This document shows positions 10,283-22,603 of a DNA stretch of 64,000 nt, piece after piece. The stretch is taken from NCBI GenBank assembly GCA_022497145.1, contig MU385855.1, positions 744,001 to 808,000 on the forward strand. Direction: 5' to 3'. The translations under genes were made by a program, and so were the position numbers. This stretch comes from Rostrohypoxylon terebratum (taxonomy: Eukaryota; Ascomycota; Sordariomycetes; Xylariales; Hypoxylaceae). Below the pieces are notes generated by a model that saw only the letters and a list, made by a program, of their open reading frames with translations, was not told where the DNA came from and searched no databases. Each line of letters starts with the position of its first letter. Within the stretch, counting starts at the first letter, position 1.

Positions 10283-11917
10283 TGTCACAATTAGACGAGA
10301 ATCAACCCCAATAAACGTAAAGCAAGAGAACGAAATTTCACTAGAATGAAATAAGCTAGATGAGTGGTTGTAAGTTTGAAGCAACTTATTACACGTTCAC
10401 GTTTTGACTCAAAATTTCTTGAAAGAGCCAAAATTGTGATTGAGCAAGGTGAGGAAGAGAGTGAGTAAGGTAAGTTCCAAGGTTGGTAGTTGGTAATTGG
10501 TAACTGGCAGCTTTGGTTTAAGCGGTATGGAAAATGATAGAGAGATCCAAGGTTAAGGTAAATCGGTGGTCGGTATGTGGCTTCAGCTAGAATGAGCACT
10601 GAGGGTCCTTCGGAGAAGGCCTAACTCTTCTCTTTCAATTACGCCTATCTATGAATGTACCGAGTACTCGGATCCTATAAACAGCTACTGCCGGACGAAT
10701 TGGAATGACACCAGAAGGGAAAGTGTAGTCATGTACAATTCCAGAGACAGTTCGTCCTACATACCTAATGAATTAACGTATTAACGCTTCAGCCCAAGAT
10801 AAGAAGCCCAAAGAGAAGTAGCAAAGTAGGCACCTGACTGCCTAACAGCGAATGAACCCACTCGGACTATCCACTAGCTCGTACCTGCATCTGCTGTAAA
10901 TTCCGTCGCTTCCATGCCTAGCTATATACCTACCTTATCTTGCTTAGTAGTTCATGAATCGTTAGATATCGAAGTATACTAAGGTGCTCAAATGTTTACA
11001 TCATCTTAGTATATCTAAAAAGTCCAGATCGTATAGCCACTTAATAGACATAAATCCGTATTGTGACTTTCGGTATCATCGATTTGCATTAGGAATGTGA
11101 ATGTAGAAACAACTATCCGGGTGGGTAGCAGCAGTATTAGGATGTGGATTTTTTGAACAGTGATCATGTGGAACGTCGAAGCCAAGAACAATCGACATCG
11201 GCAATGCAATTATAGGTGACTTGAGGGTGTGCAGTTATTAATGAATATACCAGGTATACGCTTGTAAGGCAGCCCCGCCTCGTGCTGAGCTGCCCCACCG
11301 ACATTGTCTCCGTATTGTAATTCTGTTGATAAGGATAAGATAAGCCTTGGAACCTCGGATCGGGGAACCTGTGGCTTTGACACTGGCAAAGCTACTAGGT
11401 AGTACCTATTAGTAGGTACCTAAGGTCCTAAGCCTTAAGGTCCTAAGGTAGGTAGGTATTAAGCTGTACCAATTTAGATAGTGCCTACGAAGTAGTAGGT
11501 AGGTAATATGTATGAACTTGGAGCGTCGCGTAAATTGCATCCACGTTCTTTTGCGACAATATTATATTATAGATGTTCTTTGTTCTATCACAAGTTTGTC
11601 GACAGCCTAATGTAAAGTAAGGCTATCTACCACCTAGAACTGGGAACCTGTTGCAAGGGGAGAAAGGTACTTAAACTAACAGCCACGCGCGTCGGTTTCC
11701 CTACGCGACAGCCGACGTCATTTCCTTTGAAAAGTGCGAATACTTGACCGCGACTGCGACCGATAAATCAATCAACTTCCTTTCCAACTCAACACCAAAT
11801 ATTCTCTATCCCGCCGCACCCGATCTACATCGCGAGTCCATCGGCGCGATAGCGATATATCGCAACACGGAATATATTTTGTAATTCTTTGGATTTATTA
11901 CTGCATCGCTTTCCACC
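10283..11917. other. Divergent intergenic region URC1/ELF1
   Basis: About 1.6 kb between the divergent starts of URC1 and ELF1. No protein-like open frame is seen. It contains a palindrome-rich patch at 11395-11470 built from CCTAAGG and GTAGGTA words. Promoters of both genes should be here. Confidence 0.5.
11395..11475. repeat. Palindromic CCTAAGG / GTACCTA word cluster
   Basis: Short self-complementary words (AGGTACCT, CCTTAAGG, CCTAAGG, GTAGGTAGGTA) are packed into about 80 bp. Similar words recur in other intergenic stretches of the window, for example 25010-25032, 40128-40155 and 57150-57182, and are absent from the coding exons I read. Confidence 0.6.
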
Positions 11918-12570
11918 ATGGTATTTACTGCAGCCTTCTCTGTCAACCAGCCTTATTCCACAGACGCTAATTCTCAATCACTACAGGGCAAGCGCAAGAA
12001 GAGTTCTCGAAAGCCTCAAGGCAAGAAGAAGGTAGCTCACCACGGAGACAAAATGTGGTACCTTTGAGGTCCTAGATATTAGTACTGACCTGCGTCGCAG
12101 AACGATCCGCTCCCTACCGTCTTCACCTGTCTCTTCTGCAACCACGAGAAATCCGTTCATGTCAAAATTGATAAGAAGCTTGGTGTTGGCGACTTAGAAT
12201 GCAAAGTGTGCGCACAAAGATTCCAATGCGGTGTCAACTGTGGGTAAAACGTACAATAAATTCCCAGGACGATTCTAACAAGACATGTTTTAGATCTTTC
12301 AGCACCTGTCGATGTCTACAGTGAATGGATTGATGCAGCAGGTTTGTCAACTCCTCATATAAGCCCCACGTCAAAATATGCAGAAACTTTCTAACACCAC
12401 TTGACAATATAGACGCTGTAGCAAAGGATAGCAACACTGGGGGTGGTTCCGCTTCTGCAATCCCTCCCTATCCCTCAGGACCTAAACAATCGGCTGCCGA
12501 TCGTTACGAGGACGACGCTGAGGAGGGTTATGAGGGAGAGGGAATCGTTCCTGATGACGAGGAGGACTGA
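11918..12570 (+). CDS. ELF1: Transcription elongation factor Elf1
   Basis: Five exons (11918-11920, 11987-12031, 12101-12239, 12294-12341, 12413-12570) encode 130 aa. The protein starts MGKRKKSSRKPQGKKK, a basic tail that in Elf1 contacts nucleic acid. A four-cysteine zinc ribbon follows (CLFC and CKVC), then NYLSAPVDVYSEWIDAAD and an acidic C-terminal tail ending DDEED. Elf1 binds RNA polymerase II and aids transcription through chromatin. The first exon is just the ATG: the GT donor follows the start codon directly and the second exon opens with the conserved GKRK. The length and order fit the family well. It is divergent from URC1 and convergent with UPRT. Confidence 0.95.
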
Positions 12571-12899
12571 GAAGCACATAAACCACAAATGAAAAACCCC
12601 CTCTTATCAAGTCACTGCAAGTCGAAACGACTAAGCATTTGTGAATCATAGATGCTGACAAGTCATAACTGGAGCAAGCCACGATGTGTCGCAGTCTTCA
12701 GTTCACAGCCGAGTCATATCCATTTGCGGTTCTGCATCAGTAAGGCTATCTACTAGAATACCTAGGTCCTAGGTAGTTGGCATGCCTTGTTAATTGCACA
12801 ACGGACAGAACCAATGTGGCTTTTATAGTAGTAAATACTGAATTCTACGTATTATCTCCTACGTATTCTTATGGATATTTCATAATTTTGACTATCGCC
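12571..12899. other. Convergent 3' intergenic ELF1/UPRT
   Basis: A 329-bp stretch holding both 3' UTRs. It includes a CCTAGGTCCTAGGTA palindromic word at about 12760-12775. No gene is seen. Confidence 0.5.
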
Positions 12900-13919
12900 C
12901 TACATGGTGTAAAATCGATCTCCAAAATCGCCCAGGCCCGGGATGATATAACTGCATGAATATTAGCAAAGCCTCCATACAACATATTGTAGAGTAAGTG
13001 AACATACTTCTTTTCGTCGAGTCCCTACACGCCATTCATATTAGCACCGTATATACTTATACAAAGGGGGTTTATTAGTAATGGGTGCTTCTTACCTGGT
13101 CAATGAATGCTGTGACAACTCGAAGCTTAGGGAACTTCGTCGCAAAATTCTGCACTCCCTCCGGACTAGCAATCAAGTTAAGGAAGAGGATTCTTTCCTC
13201 GGGGACACCACGAGATTTCAGGACCTCGACAGCCATAATAGCGGAACCGCCTGGAACCGCCAACTAGGTTAGTTTTTCGAATATGTGAAAATGTGATGAG
13301 AATCCAGTTATCTGACCTGTTGCAAACATCGGATCAAGTAGAAGAACCCATCTTTCGGCAATATCCTCGGGCAGCTTGTCATAGAACAACTTAGGCTTTG
13401 CGGTTTCCTCGTCTCGCTGGATCAAGATCTTGCCGATTCTCACTGACCTACAGCAGTCTCGGAGACCCTGTTCCATGGCCTCACCTGCTCGCATGATGGA
13501 AACTCCACATATCTTCCCTTGGAACATCAGCCCATTGTAGGTGCGGCCAACAGGTGTAGTCACTGTATGCTCAACAACGGGCAGATGGTTAAGTCCTTCC
13601 TCGACAAGGAGACGAATGATTCGGTTGGAGTAGAATATAAAGTCTGCTCGTTCTGTTTTCCTATCGCGAATCTTCCTATTCCAGAGATTGTCTATGAGTG
13701 ATTCGAGCACAACTATAGCATCGCTCGAGTCTCGCCTAACAAGGAAGTTACTCACGTGAGTAGTGCTATGAGCTGTGGTGTCTGGGGTAACGTGATAACG
13801 TTGTCATGTTCGACTTCTACTGAGACGGTGGCAATGGGCTTTTGACTAGGCGAGCGATAGTCAGGTCCTACGCATTGTACGGGGCCACTCTGAGGGCGGT
13901 TTCCAGATTCAGTAGCCAT
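12900..13919 (-). CDS. FUR1: Uracil phosphoribosyltransferase
   Basis: Five exons on the minus strand (13756-13919, 13317-13675, 13096-13250, 13008-13024, 12900-12951) give 248 aa. It converts uracil and PRPP to UMP in the cytosol. Family marks in order: LPQTPQLIALLT, KIRDRKTERADFIFYSNR, RLLVEEGLNHLP, CGVSIMRAGEAME, IQRDEETAKPKLFY, the PRPP loop LDPMFATGGSA (168-178) and the C-terminal GLGDFGDRFYTM. In the L. kluyveri URC pathway a UPRT is listed as URC6, so proximity to URC1 is notable. Exon 4 is only 17 nt. The exon 3 acceptor lies in a GGCGGTTCC direct duplication; only the downstream AG keeps the PRPP loop. Confidence 0.95.
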
Positions 13920-15096
13920 CCTATGTATGGTCTCTATGCTCCGTAGGCGGTGAATGATGTGAGACGTGTATGTGACGTCCCGAGGAGGTTGTACGTTGTG
14001 TAGATCGCACAGAGTTACGGTAACGCTTAGAGAGGTCTTTCTACTGAATAAGGAGGATTGAGGTTATATAACATGAGAATGTAAGTATTTTAAGGGGCCA
14101 GGAAGAATCTTCACTATCTGTGAATCTGTTAGGCGTCTACGCAGATGTGTTCCGTCGCCGATATCGAATAGGAAATAGAGACATTAATGCTCAAGACCCC
14201 ACAAGTGAAAAGACTAGTCAGGAATTAAGAGTGAGCTTGTTGTATTAGTAGGTATAATGTGAGAGGAGACTCGAGAGGGTCAGATTAGCAGATTACAGTG
14301 TAATCGAAAAGGAATGAACCTCAGATTTTCAATAGTTTGTATTAAATCATAGCCTAATGTACCTACTTTGATAAGTTTGCAGGTTTGTTGCAATATAGCG
14401 ATAATCTAAAGTTTCTAAACCATAACCCCTCCCCTAAACCGAGTCTCGTGGAGCTGACTTGTACGAAACGAAGGTTGATATTGATAAGCCCTAATAGGCA
14501 ATTCCTAAAAATCTTAGCATAATAGAGGAAGCCCCGCATCGTGCTCCAGTAGGTACTTTACTACTACTTAGATGGAAGTACGCGGATACTTACCGGGGTC
14601 GTTTCAGGCTTCCAAGCTCAGCTGGGGCCGTGGTTCAGTTTGGTGGGTGGATGCTTCCGTCATTAGCAGGTAACAATGGAAAAGGCAAGACCGACGCGGC
14701 AATATTCAATGCACTTGCATTGGAAAATAACCCGAGCTTCAGCGTGAATCACAGAATCACCATCTCTTCAACAACAATCTTTTCTTGGGTGCGCTTTGAT
14801 TTCCATCTCTTTCCTTTTGACAAGACAACTCAGCCATAAATCATCTGGAACAAAGCACAAAATCCATCGTGCCACGTTCAACTAAGAACAAAATCGTTAC
14901 TTTTATACAAATCAGCCCTCTGCAACGCTATCACAGGCGCGTCTCTCATCTGTTTACCTGAACTTTTTTCACGTTGCGTTTTCACACCTCATCACGTTTG
15001 ATATCCCACATCCTATTCTTCATCGCTATGCGAACTTAATTTCTTCATGTTGGCACGACCTCAACCACTGCCATCATAGATACTATAGAGCCAAAA
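13920..15096. other. Divergent intergenic region UPRT/WAPL
   Basis: About 1.18 kb between divergent starts. A 69-aa open frame at 14630-14839 has no recognisable features. Promoters of both genes are expected here. Confidence 0.5.
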
Positions 15097-17829
15097 ATGG
15101 CTACCAAGCAGGAATTCAGCGCACCGCGCAAGAAAGGGTTGATGACCTATGGAAAAGCTGCTCGCAAAAGACAGCCAAAGACAGTTTTCACACCAGCTGC
15201 CTTCCCACCTATCCCAGAGGATGATGGATCTCCTGTTACAAAACACAAAGCCACCGTAACCCATCGACGACCAACACTTCTCACTTCCCCGCAACGAGAT
15301 CCCGCTTCACCTTCTTCAAGCTTTGAGAATATTCATCGCAATAAGACAAGTCCAATTAGTTCGAACGAGAATGTGCAAAACCTAGATCGGAAACGAAAAA
15401 TATCTCAAGTGTATGCGTCTAAGGGACGAGCACAAGAGCCGACCCAGAATGGACCAAAGAGTGCCCCTGTGAACCGCGTGCCTCCTCGACCGCGCCCAGC
15501 TGCATCCTCCAACATTGGTGCTGGTAAGTCAATTGCACACACCTCACGACGACGCGCCCGTCCAACCTCGCCAGAATTAATGGATATCGATACAGCTGAA
15601 CCCAGCCTATCGAGTCCACCGCCTACCCCGACAATTTTAAAGCCTGCAAGACAATCTAAAGTCACAACTAGCAAAGGGTCGACATCATTAGCGTCTAGTA
15701 AAAGCACGGTAGGCAAAGAGAAGCAGGGCGGTGCTAAGCATCAAATTCCCCTCCGCTTTTCACGCGAAGATATTGCAAAACCGATAGCCCCACGTGCAAA
15801 ATTGGGTATGCCTTCAATTAAAGCGAACAAAGAGGTTCAACCTGTGCCTCAGCAAGCCCCGGAGAGTGTTTCGAAAAAACGCAGGCGCAGATTGATTGAT
15901 GCATTAGTGGAACAGACCAAGGACGAAGACGAAGACGATGATGAAGATGTAACTGAAATCGCCGACAAGGTCTCCGACAGCCAAATAGACTCAAGCCAGC
16001 CAACTTTGGGCCGCCAGGCCAGCGATGTGTCAACGCTTGGTTCTCAGCCAGTGCCCCAAACTCCGAGTTGCAATGCCACGACGTCGCAAGCGACTAGCAT
16101 TCGTACTTTCGCACGATCTAGCAGTGCGCTCAAGTTTACATACGGCCAAGGCAGGAAGGTGCTAGAGGAGGAAGGCGATTTGCTAGATGCTCTCATCCTA
16201 CCTGAGGAGTCGTCAACCTCATTGAAAGGCAGACGTTTGGAACTTGGAACGCCGAAGAAGGCAGTTGCTGCTAAGGGAGTTCTTGATGACGATGATCTCG
16301 GTATGAATGGTTCGCCTAATTCAAAACTCCGAAATATCCACGAATTGAGACAAGCCGGAGCAAACTCTCGTGTAGCCGACACGATGCAAGATTTGGTTGA
16401 CCAGATTGGGGTTCCAAGCAACAAGGCTTCATCGTCTCGAAGGTCTGCATTAATACAAATAACAGAGAAGATCAAGGATAAAGCATTCATGTGGCAATGT
16501 CGCGATCATGGTGTCGAGGCAGCATTGTTGAAAGATATGGGAAAGGAGACAGACGTTATATCTGGATACCTTATACTATCTATCCTCGTGACTATACTCG
16601 CAAAATGGCCTTCGTCGCATATACAGCAACTCGTTCGGCTCGGGGACCCAGCGCGTATGTTTGCTAACCTACTTGGTATTCCCAAGGACATCAAAGTCAT
16701 AGCGCGCGACAGAAAGAGCAATTTATCTAAGAGGACTCAAACGTCTCTTATCGCCATCCAAACATCGCTTTGCGAATTATCAATCTGGGATAAGGCTCGC
16801 CCATCGTATATTTCGCCTAGGAGCCTTGTTCTTAAGTGCTTACATCTACTCATCGCTCATGATGTCAATGCAACAAGGGATCCTGCCATTTTTTCTCCGG
16901 CCGTGACGGAAGCTCTGTTTTCAGTGCTATCAGACGCGGCTAAGAACGCAGAGCACTGGAACTATCCGGTCGCAACAGAAGCAATAGATCTTGCACACGC
17001 ACTAGCTATTCTCGAGTTCTATGCTGTCAGCGTTGCGGAAGTGCAGCGCGCTGGTACGGGTTGGGTTGTTCCATACCTCCCAATTGTAGCTGATGTCTTC
17101 GGAGCGGCTTCGCAAAATATAGCGCCGGCGGTTATGACCCAAGAGAGCCCGAGCAAGCTTCTCGAGGATGCTGTCTTAAAGCTCACTATAAACTTGACAA
17201 ACAATAGCTTGGAAGCGCCGGAGATATTTGTATCGAAGGGACTTATACCTGCCTTGGCAGAGTCCATCTCTACTAATTTCACTCGTATTTGGGAGTCCTT
17301 GTCACAAGAGACGTGGGTCGATGGGATCCTCGATAGCTTGGTCCTACGGCTAGGAATTCTCATCAACTTTTCGGAGCATAGCCCGCTCGTGAGACAGGTT
17401 ATATTTGATTGCGAACATAATGGTCAGCGACCAGCAGACGAGCTTATCCGATTGTTTTTAGAAAATTATCGAAGGACAGCAGAAGTAAGTCGGGACAAAT
17501 TTGATTTGATATTCATTATGTACTTTCTACTAACAAATGACTAGGCGGATTCGATGGAGACGAGCCATCTCAATGTAGCGTTCGGATACCTGACGGTATT
17601 GTTGGGCTACGTAGCTCTACACGGACCGGTACGACAGAAAATTCGATCTGGTCATTCAGCTAAGAGCATCAAACCTCTGCTTGATTCACTTCGCGAGTTC
17701 CTTACCCACCATAGAAAAGTGGAACAAAGTGTAGAGGACAGCGAGGATGGTTCACGAGGTCACAGCAGCTATACGGAGCGACTCCAAGATCTTGTGCATC
17801 AACTAGAAGATCAGGCTGCATATGATTAA
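15097..17829 (+). CDS. WAPL (wings apart-like) cohesin-release factor
   Basis: Two exons (15097-17484, 17545-17829) encode 890 aa. The first 400 residues are low complexity, basic and Ser/Pro rich, with an acidic patch (EDEDDDEDVTEIADK). The conserved WAPL region opens at residue 413 with NIHELRQAGANSRVADTM and continues with DLVDQIG, the helical RDHGVEAALLKDMGKETDVISGY and NLTNNSLEAPEIF, extending into exon 2 (LNVAFGYLTVLLGYVALHG). WAPL opens the cohesin ring at the Smc3-kleisin gate together with Pds5 and acts in the nucleus. Filamentous-fungal homologues share this arrangement of disordered N-terminus and C-terminal helical domain. The ATG chosen is the first in frame and begins a basic N-terminus. 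Confidence 0.85.
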
Positions 17830-18434
17830 ATTTGGAGGTGGCTTACACCGGTCGTGTCTCATGACACGGCACATTTTCTTGTAGGATCATCTCCATACAC
17901 GGTTTCCTGCCGGAGCAATTTCAGCTTGGCAACGGGATAAAAAAGACATTGATGCGTTCTTGCCATCAGGTGCCTCGAAGAAAAAAAACTGGATAGAGAC
18001 ACTTGTAATGAACATCATTGGCATCACCTTAAAGAGGCGTTTTATGGACGATGTCAAGATGCCATTACAATGACGATTACGTATGCGGGATGGGATGGAC
18101 AATGGGGGGAACAGAGGAAGCAGTGCAGGTACAGGACTATACCCAGGACATAGATTCGCATTGAATCAAAGAGGACGTAGGACTCTTTGAATTTGATATT
18201 GCAGTCTGTTTTTTTACGGTTCCTCAGCTTGAGCCGCAGAAATGCAACCTCACTTATGCCACCGGTGACCTTTATGTTACAGTACCCTATGTGACCCTAC
18301 GTTCGCCGGAAGCCAGGATATTTCAGCAGCTAAGCAGCCCCTAAAAGCAGCCCCTAAGCAACTAAAGGGTGCAAACAGTGACATTACCCCTAGGTACGCC
18401 GTACGGATATGCATACACAGTAAGCGGCGCACAT

Positions 18435-18458
18435 GGGAGTGTGGGAGTGTGGGAGTGT
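18435..18458. repeat. 8-bp tandem repeat, three copies
   Basis: Unit GGGAGTGT repeated three times without mismatch. Confidence 0.85.
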
Positions 18459-19718
18459 ACTATGTAGGTAGGTACTTTTTAAACTGGAGTTTGGGTCCTG
18501 CCCCGCGGTCACCCACGCAATCGATTGCGACGGTCAAGCAAAAGGGTTTAAGCGGACTGGCGTCCTATTGGCCATCCCTTATTGGTGCGGTTTACATAGT
18601 ACATACATAAGACTCAAGCACAAAACTACTAGGTACATACATATGTACTTAAAAACCTCAAATTTTCGCTGTGCCAAAGGAAAGAAAGGAAAGAACCCTG
18701 GACGGAAGGTTTCCAGGCCGAATCCAGGGTTATTAATAGGTACCTCGATGCTACTAGGTGCCTTAGTTAGCCGTGGCTCGCATGGATTATCCAGGGAACC
18801 TAGCTTAACCTTGGTTAGCCGTTGGGAATGGGTGGTGCATGGATTGTGGATTGTAGATTGGAATTGAAGAGATTGTGAGGAGTTCCCCGAGTCGCATGTG
18901 GTACTAATTGAACAATTACTCAATTGATTCGACATATTTGGTCTTCCCCGTCCTTACCTAGAACAATACATCTTTGTAGGTAGTAAGTACGATGTACTAG
19001 CCTGGAGGTATGTAGGTAATACCTATTACCAGTATTAGGTACTTAAGTACCTGAAGTAGGTATACTCAGGTACATATGCATCTGCTAATCTGTATTGATC
19101 AAATAAGGGTTGTTATATATCCGTACCCCGCCTAGTACCTCTATAGGTACAATTCCTAATTCCAAGCATGTGCTTGGTAGAGCTTTTTTTCTTCGCTGTT
19201 TCTCGTCTAGTGTATAGGAAGAACCAGGGGGAAAAATGAAGAGCCAAGGTGTAAAAAAATTCAAAGGTCACCTTGTTTTCCTGGATTGCTTTTGCTCAAT
19301 TCTGTTCAAGGCTAGCTGTTTCTTCTTCTTCTAATTCAGCTCGTGTACAAAAACCAGAAGACGGAGACCAGTTTGTGAAGGGAATTGGGAAAAAAAAACA
19401 TAATAAAAGACCCCTCCTTATTTCGTCCGCTTCTGACCTCATACATACCTATCGTAGCTCAGGTGCTTCTCAACCTTTGATTCGAATGCGTGGTATCGTA
19501 TCTTGGGTAACATCTGCTGCACGTCATAAACGACACACACAAATGTATTGCCTGATTCAAGAGCCTTGAGAAGAAAGGAGAAGAGAGGGAAAAGCATACC
19601 AAGTTTTCAAAAAATAAAGGTGTGCACCATCCCGCGCCCAATTCGTCTCAATGCTTCGATTAAGAGGAACAAACCTATCCTAAACCACCGTTGTCATCAT
19701 ATCGCTATCATTATCATT

Positions 19719-19741
19719 GTCACCGTCACCGTCACCGTCAC
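19719..19741. repeat. GTCACC tandem repeat
   Basis: Nearly four perfect units of GTCACC in the presumed upstream region of the Rheb gene. Confidence 0.85.
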
Positions 19742-20132
19742 TTCAACACATACATACATCTACCTATCCATCCTCACACAAATTTACCTTCCCAACTATC
19801 AGACGAATAAGCTCAACTTATACGCCTATACGTCTACTACTATAACGCATATCACACCGCGCACATACCGCGCGCCCAGAGACATTTACATTTCTCAACC
19901 ATCCCATCTCATCCCATCCCATCCACCATCCCCCTCCCCCACGCCCGACCGCCGCTACTTAACACTACCACTACTACCACCACTACTATTACATACGTGT
20001 TTATGCATCAGCATTACTTTGCCGTGCTTATATGAAGCTGTACCTGACATCGCCTAACAATCCCAGCATAATAATACCCTCTCAGCACCGCGATATCACG
20101 CTCTCTTAACCGACGGTCGCCCCCCCGCGTAA

Positions 20133-21432
20133 ATGCCGTCGCCATCCAAGCAGAGAAAGGTGGCCATCGTCGGCAGCCGATCCGTAGGTATGTATCATCT
20201 ACTACCCAAAGAAAAAAATACACAATAATCCATATCCATTGCCTTAATATATACCATCAAATCATGTCGTGTTCACATCTATTCACGATCGCCGTCCATT
20301 TTTCACGTTCACCTCGCACATCAATCAATGCCTGCGTGCTTACCCGTACCTTGCAACTTGTTCCATGCGAGCTTCCATGCGAGCTTCCATGGATCGTGCA
20401 TACGGTGCGATATGACACATAACATATCTCATATATATCTTACCTACTACTTACGGGCTTTTTAATTTTTAATTATTATTTTTTGTTTCTTTTTCGTTAT
20501 CTCGGATCACACACACTAATCCTTGCTTCCGTGTTTTCGCAGGCAAATCCTCCCTCGCGGTCCAGTTCGTCGACGGCCACTTTGTCGAGAGCTACTATCC
20601 TACGATCGAGAACACCTTCAGCAAGGTCATCCGCTTCAAGGGCCAGGACTATGCTACCGAGATCGTCGATACGGCCGGACAGGTAAATACTATACACACA
20701 TACATACAAGATGCTTGCTTTGCTTTAATTTCTTACGGCGCCCCCTACGTAATACCCTGCTAGGGTATTTTCGTATTAGGTGCTTATGGGGAATGCTCGA
20801 TCGTGTTGCTGTTGCTGTTGCTGACGAGAGGCTTTTGCGCCGGCTGGTGTATTAGGACGAGTACAGCATCCTGAACTCGAAGCACTTCATCGGCATCCAT
20901 GGATATATGTTAGTGTACTCCGTGTCCTCGCTGCCTTCCTTCGAGATGGTGCGCGTGATCCGCGAGAAGATTTTGAACCACCTGGTATGTCACACCCGTC
21001 GCACCGTCCCTCCCCGAACTCCCTCTCCCAAATTACCTACCTATCCCAGCCATCACTCAAAACCCCTGTCCCCTCCAAGAAAAAAACGCCACTATCACCG
21101 CCACCAAACCTAAGTCCGGGATAAACACGGGCGACCCAATCTCCACGCTGACATCGGGGCTGGGCGGGCTAACGCGGGCGTGCTTTTGGCAGGGTACGGA
21201 TTGGGTGCCAATCGTCATCGTGGGCAACAAGAGCGACCTGCGCCCGGAGCAGCGCCAGGTCAGCCAGGACGACGGCCGCAAGCTGTCGGAGGAGTTCAAC
21301 TGCGCCTGGACCGAGGCTAGTGCTCGCTATAACGAGAACGTCGCCAAGGCCTTCGAGCTCCTCATCGCCCAGGTCGAGAAGTCCCAGAACCCCAACGAGG
21401 CCGCCGACTCCGGCAAGTGCGTCCTCATGTGA
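20133..21432 (+). CDS. rhb1: Rheb family small GTPase
   Basis: Four exons (20133-20187, 20543-20682, 20856-20984, 21193-21432) encode 187 aa. The P-loop is GSRSVGKSS, the Rheb-type form with Arg at the position of Ras Gly12. Other elements are the effector segment YYPTIENTF, DTAGQDEYS, GNKSDL (G4) and EASARYNENV (G5 region). The C-terminus CVLM is a farnesylation CaaX box. Rheb activates TOR complex 1 in response to nutrients from endomembranes, and in fungi also affects basic amino-acid uptake. The 355-nt first intron is long for this region. The coding exons are clearly more GC rich than their flanks. Confidence 0.96.
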
Positions 21433-21595
21433 GGAGGGGATGATGATTGGACGACACGAAGAACCGGGCCGGCGCCGGCTGTGCGGGAAGAGGTTCTGTA
21501 CGGGAACGGGAATGTGAACGTGTTGTGACAATGGCCAGGGCTCGCTTGGGAGCCAGTTGTTCGGAATGAGTTCATAGGATCACGTAGGAATTGCA

Positions 21596-21615
21596 ATACG
21601 ATACGATACGATACG
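21596..21615. repeat. ATACG tandem repeat, four copies
   Basis: Four perfect 5-bp units about 160 bp after the Rheb stop. Confidence 0.85.
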
Positions 21616-22127
21616 TTGGAATAAATTAGAAGGGGGGAATATCGTCGATAATGACGATAGGACGTTAGGGCTACTGCTGGATTGGTAGAAGTCCAAGGTA
21701 AACTACTACTAGGAATTACGTTTTAAGGGGGTCGTGAAAGACTATAAGGGATTATTTATTATCTTCGTCGACGTTTTGATTGTCGACCGCGCGAGCTTCG
21801 TGTTCGTCGTGGGTTGTATATATTGGCTTTCGAAGCCTGAACTTGGTTTTGGAGTTAATCGGATCTGTCTTCAACATAGACATTGACTGGGATTCAATTG
21901 GTTTGCAGTTATACTCGATTTATTTCTAAGTGATCTGAGTTTGTATTTTTGGAATAGTCGGATTGGGCTGAATTATGAACTCCTTAGGTTTGGATTTAAG
22001 AAGGTAGTAGAGGCGCCATGGTGAAAGGGGGCAGAAAGGATAGCTCCTTCTTGGGAAATCGAAAACTGAAGGTGCTCCCAATAGGTACTAGATACAAATT
22101 GACGAGTTGACGAGGGGCAAGAGGGGT

Positions 22128-22162
22128 CAGCCGGAATTGAGAAGAGATGGCGCAGTCTTGGC
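22128..22162 (+). repeat. Left arm of 35-bp inverted repeat
   Basis: The 35 bases are the reverse complement of 22910-22944 with two mismatches. Both mismatches are C-to-T type (left arm T where the other copy reads C, or the complement). The pair spans 817 bp and encloses the other repeats here. Confidence 0.85.
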
Positions 22163-22385
22163 AAAGCTAGCTAGAGCTTAACATAGGTAAAATCCCACGA
22201 CAAACTATAAAATAATGAGTAATTAATTCGAAAAAAATATTTTCAAGATACTTAGCTTCGTAGCTTGTTGGTGGGTTACGTAATCAACACCATAAGAGGG
22301 GTTTCTCTTGTGTTAGAGGTAAAGTTTAAATCTTAAAAGAAACAACATTAATATTACAATCCTACAAGCTTCATAACAGACAACG

Positions 22386-22448
22386 TGGAATAAAAGGAAG
22401 GCACCAATAGGCCTAATAAGAATCGAACTTAAACTTTCTTTTATTCCA
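22386..22448 (-). repeat. Direct repeat copy A with B-box-like word
   Basis: About 63 bp, roughly 85% alike to 22604-22666 in the same orientation. On the minus strand it carries AAGTTCGATTC, resembling the RNA polymerase III B box. The ends are complementary (TGGAATAAAAG and TTTTATTCCA), so the unit could fold back. Confidence 0.65.
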
Positions 22449-22504
22449 CATCTAATATTTAGTCCGGTAAACAAAGTGGCGCGCCCTTACAACATAAATA
22501 AACT

Positions 22505-22590
22505 ATAAATATGAATCGAACTAAAAACCTTTAAAAAAAACACATTTCTAAACTAATAAGGAGGGTACACCACTCCGCCACCTGGACAAA
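22505..22590 (-). repeat. tRNA-like or SINE-head-like sequence
   Basis: On the minus strand GGTGGCGGAGTGG fits the A-box pattern. About 50 bases later TAGTTCGATTC fits the B box. The region in between contains a T8 run and no proper cloverleaf was found, so this is probably a decayed tRNA-derived element rather than a working tRNA. Confidence 0.4.
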
Positions 22591-22603
22591 ATCACTAGAA
22601 AAT

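Larger units (their letters stand above)
17830..20132. other. Long intergenic region before Rheb
   Basis: A 2.3-kb gene-free stretch. It holds an 8-bp tandem repeat at 18435-18458, GTACTTAAGTAC-like palindromes at about 18960-19075 and a CACCGT run at 19719-19741. Pyrimidine-rich sequence just before 20133 may be the Rheb 5' UTR. The open frame at 19548-20057 is low complexity and not convincing. Confidence 0.5.

Noticed and set aside
19548..20057. 169-codon open frame upstream of Rheb
   Set aside because: It is low complexity (Thr/Ile/His/Ser runs arising from simple repeats), resembles no family and lies in the likely Rheb leader.
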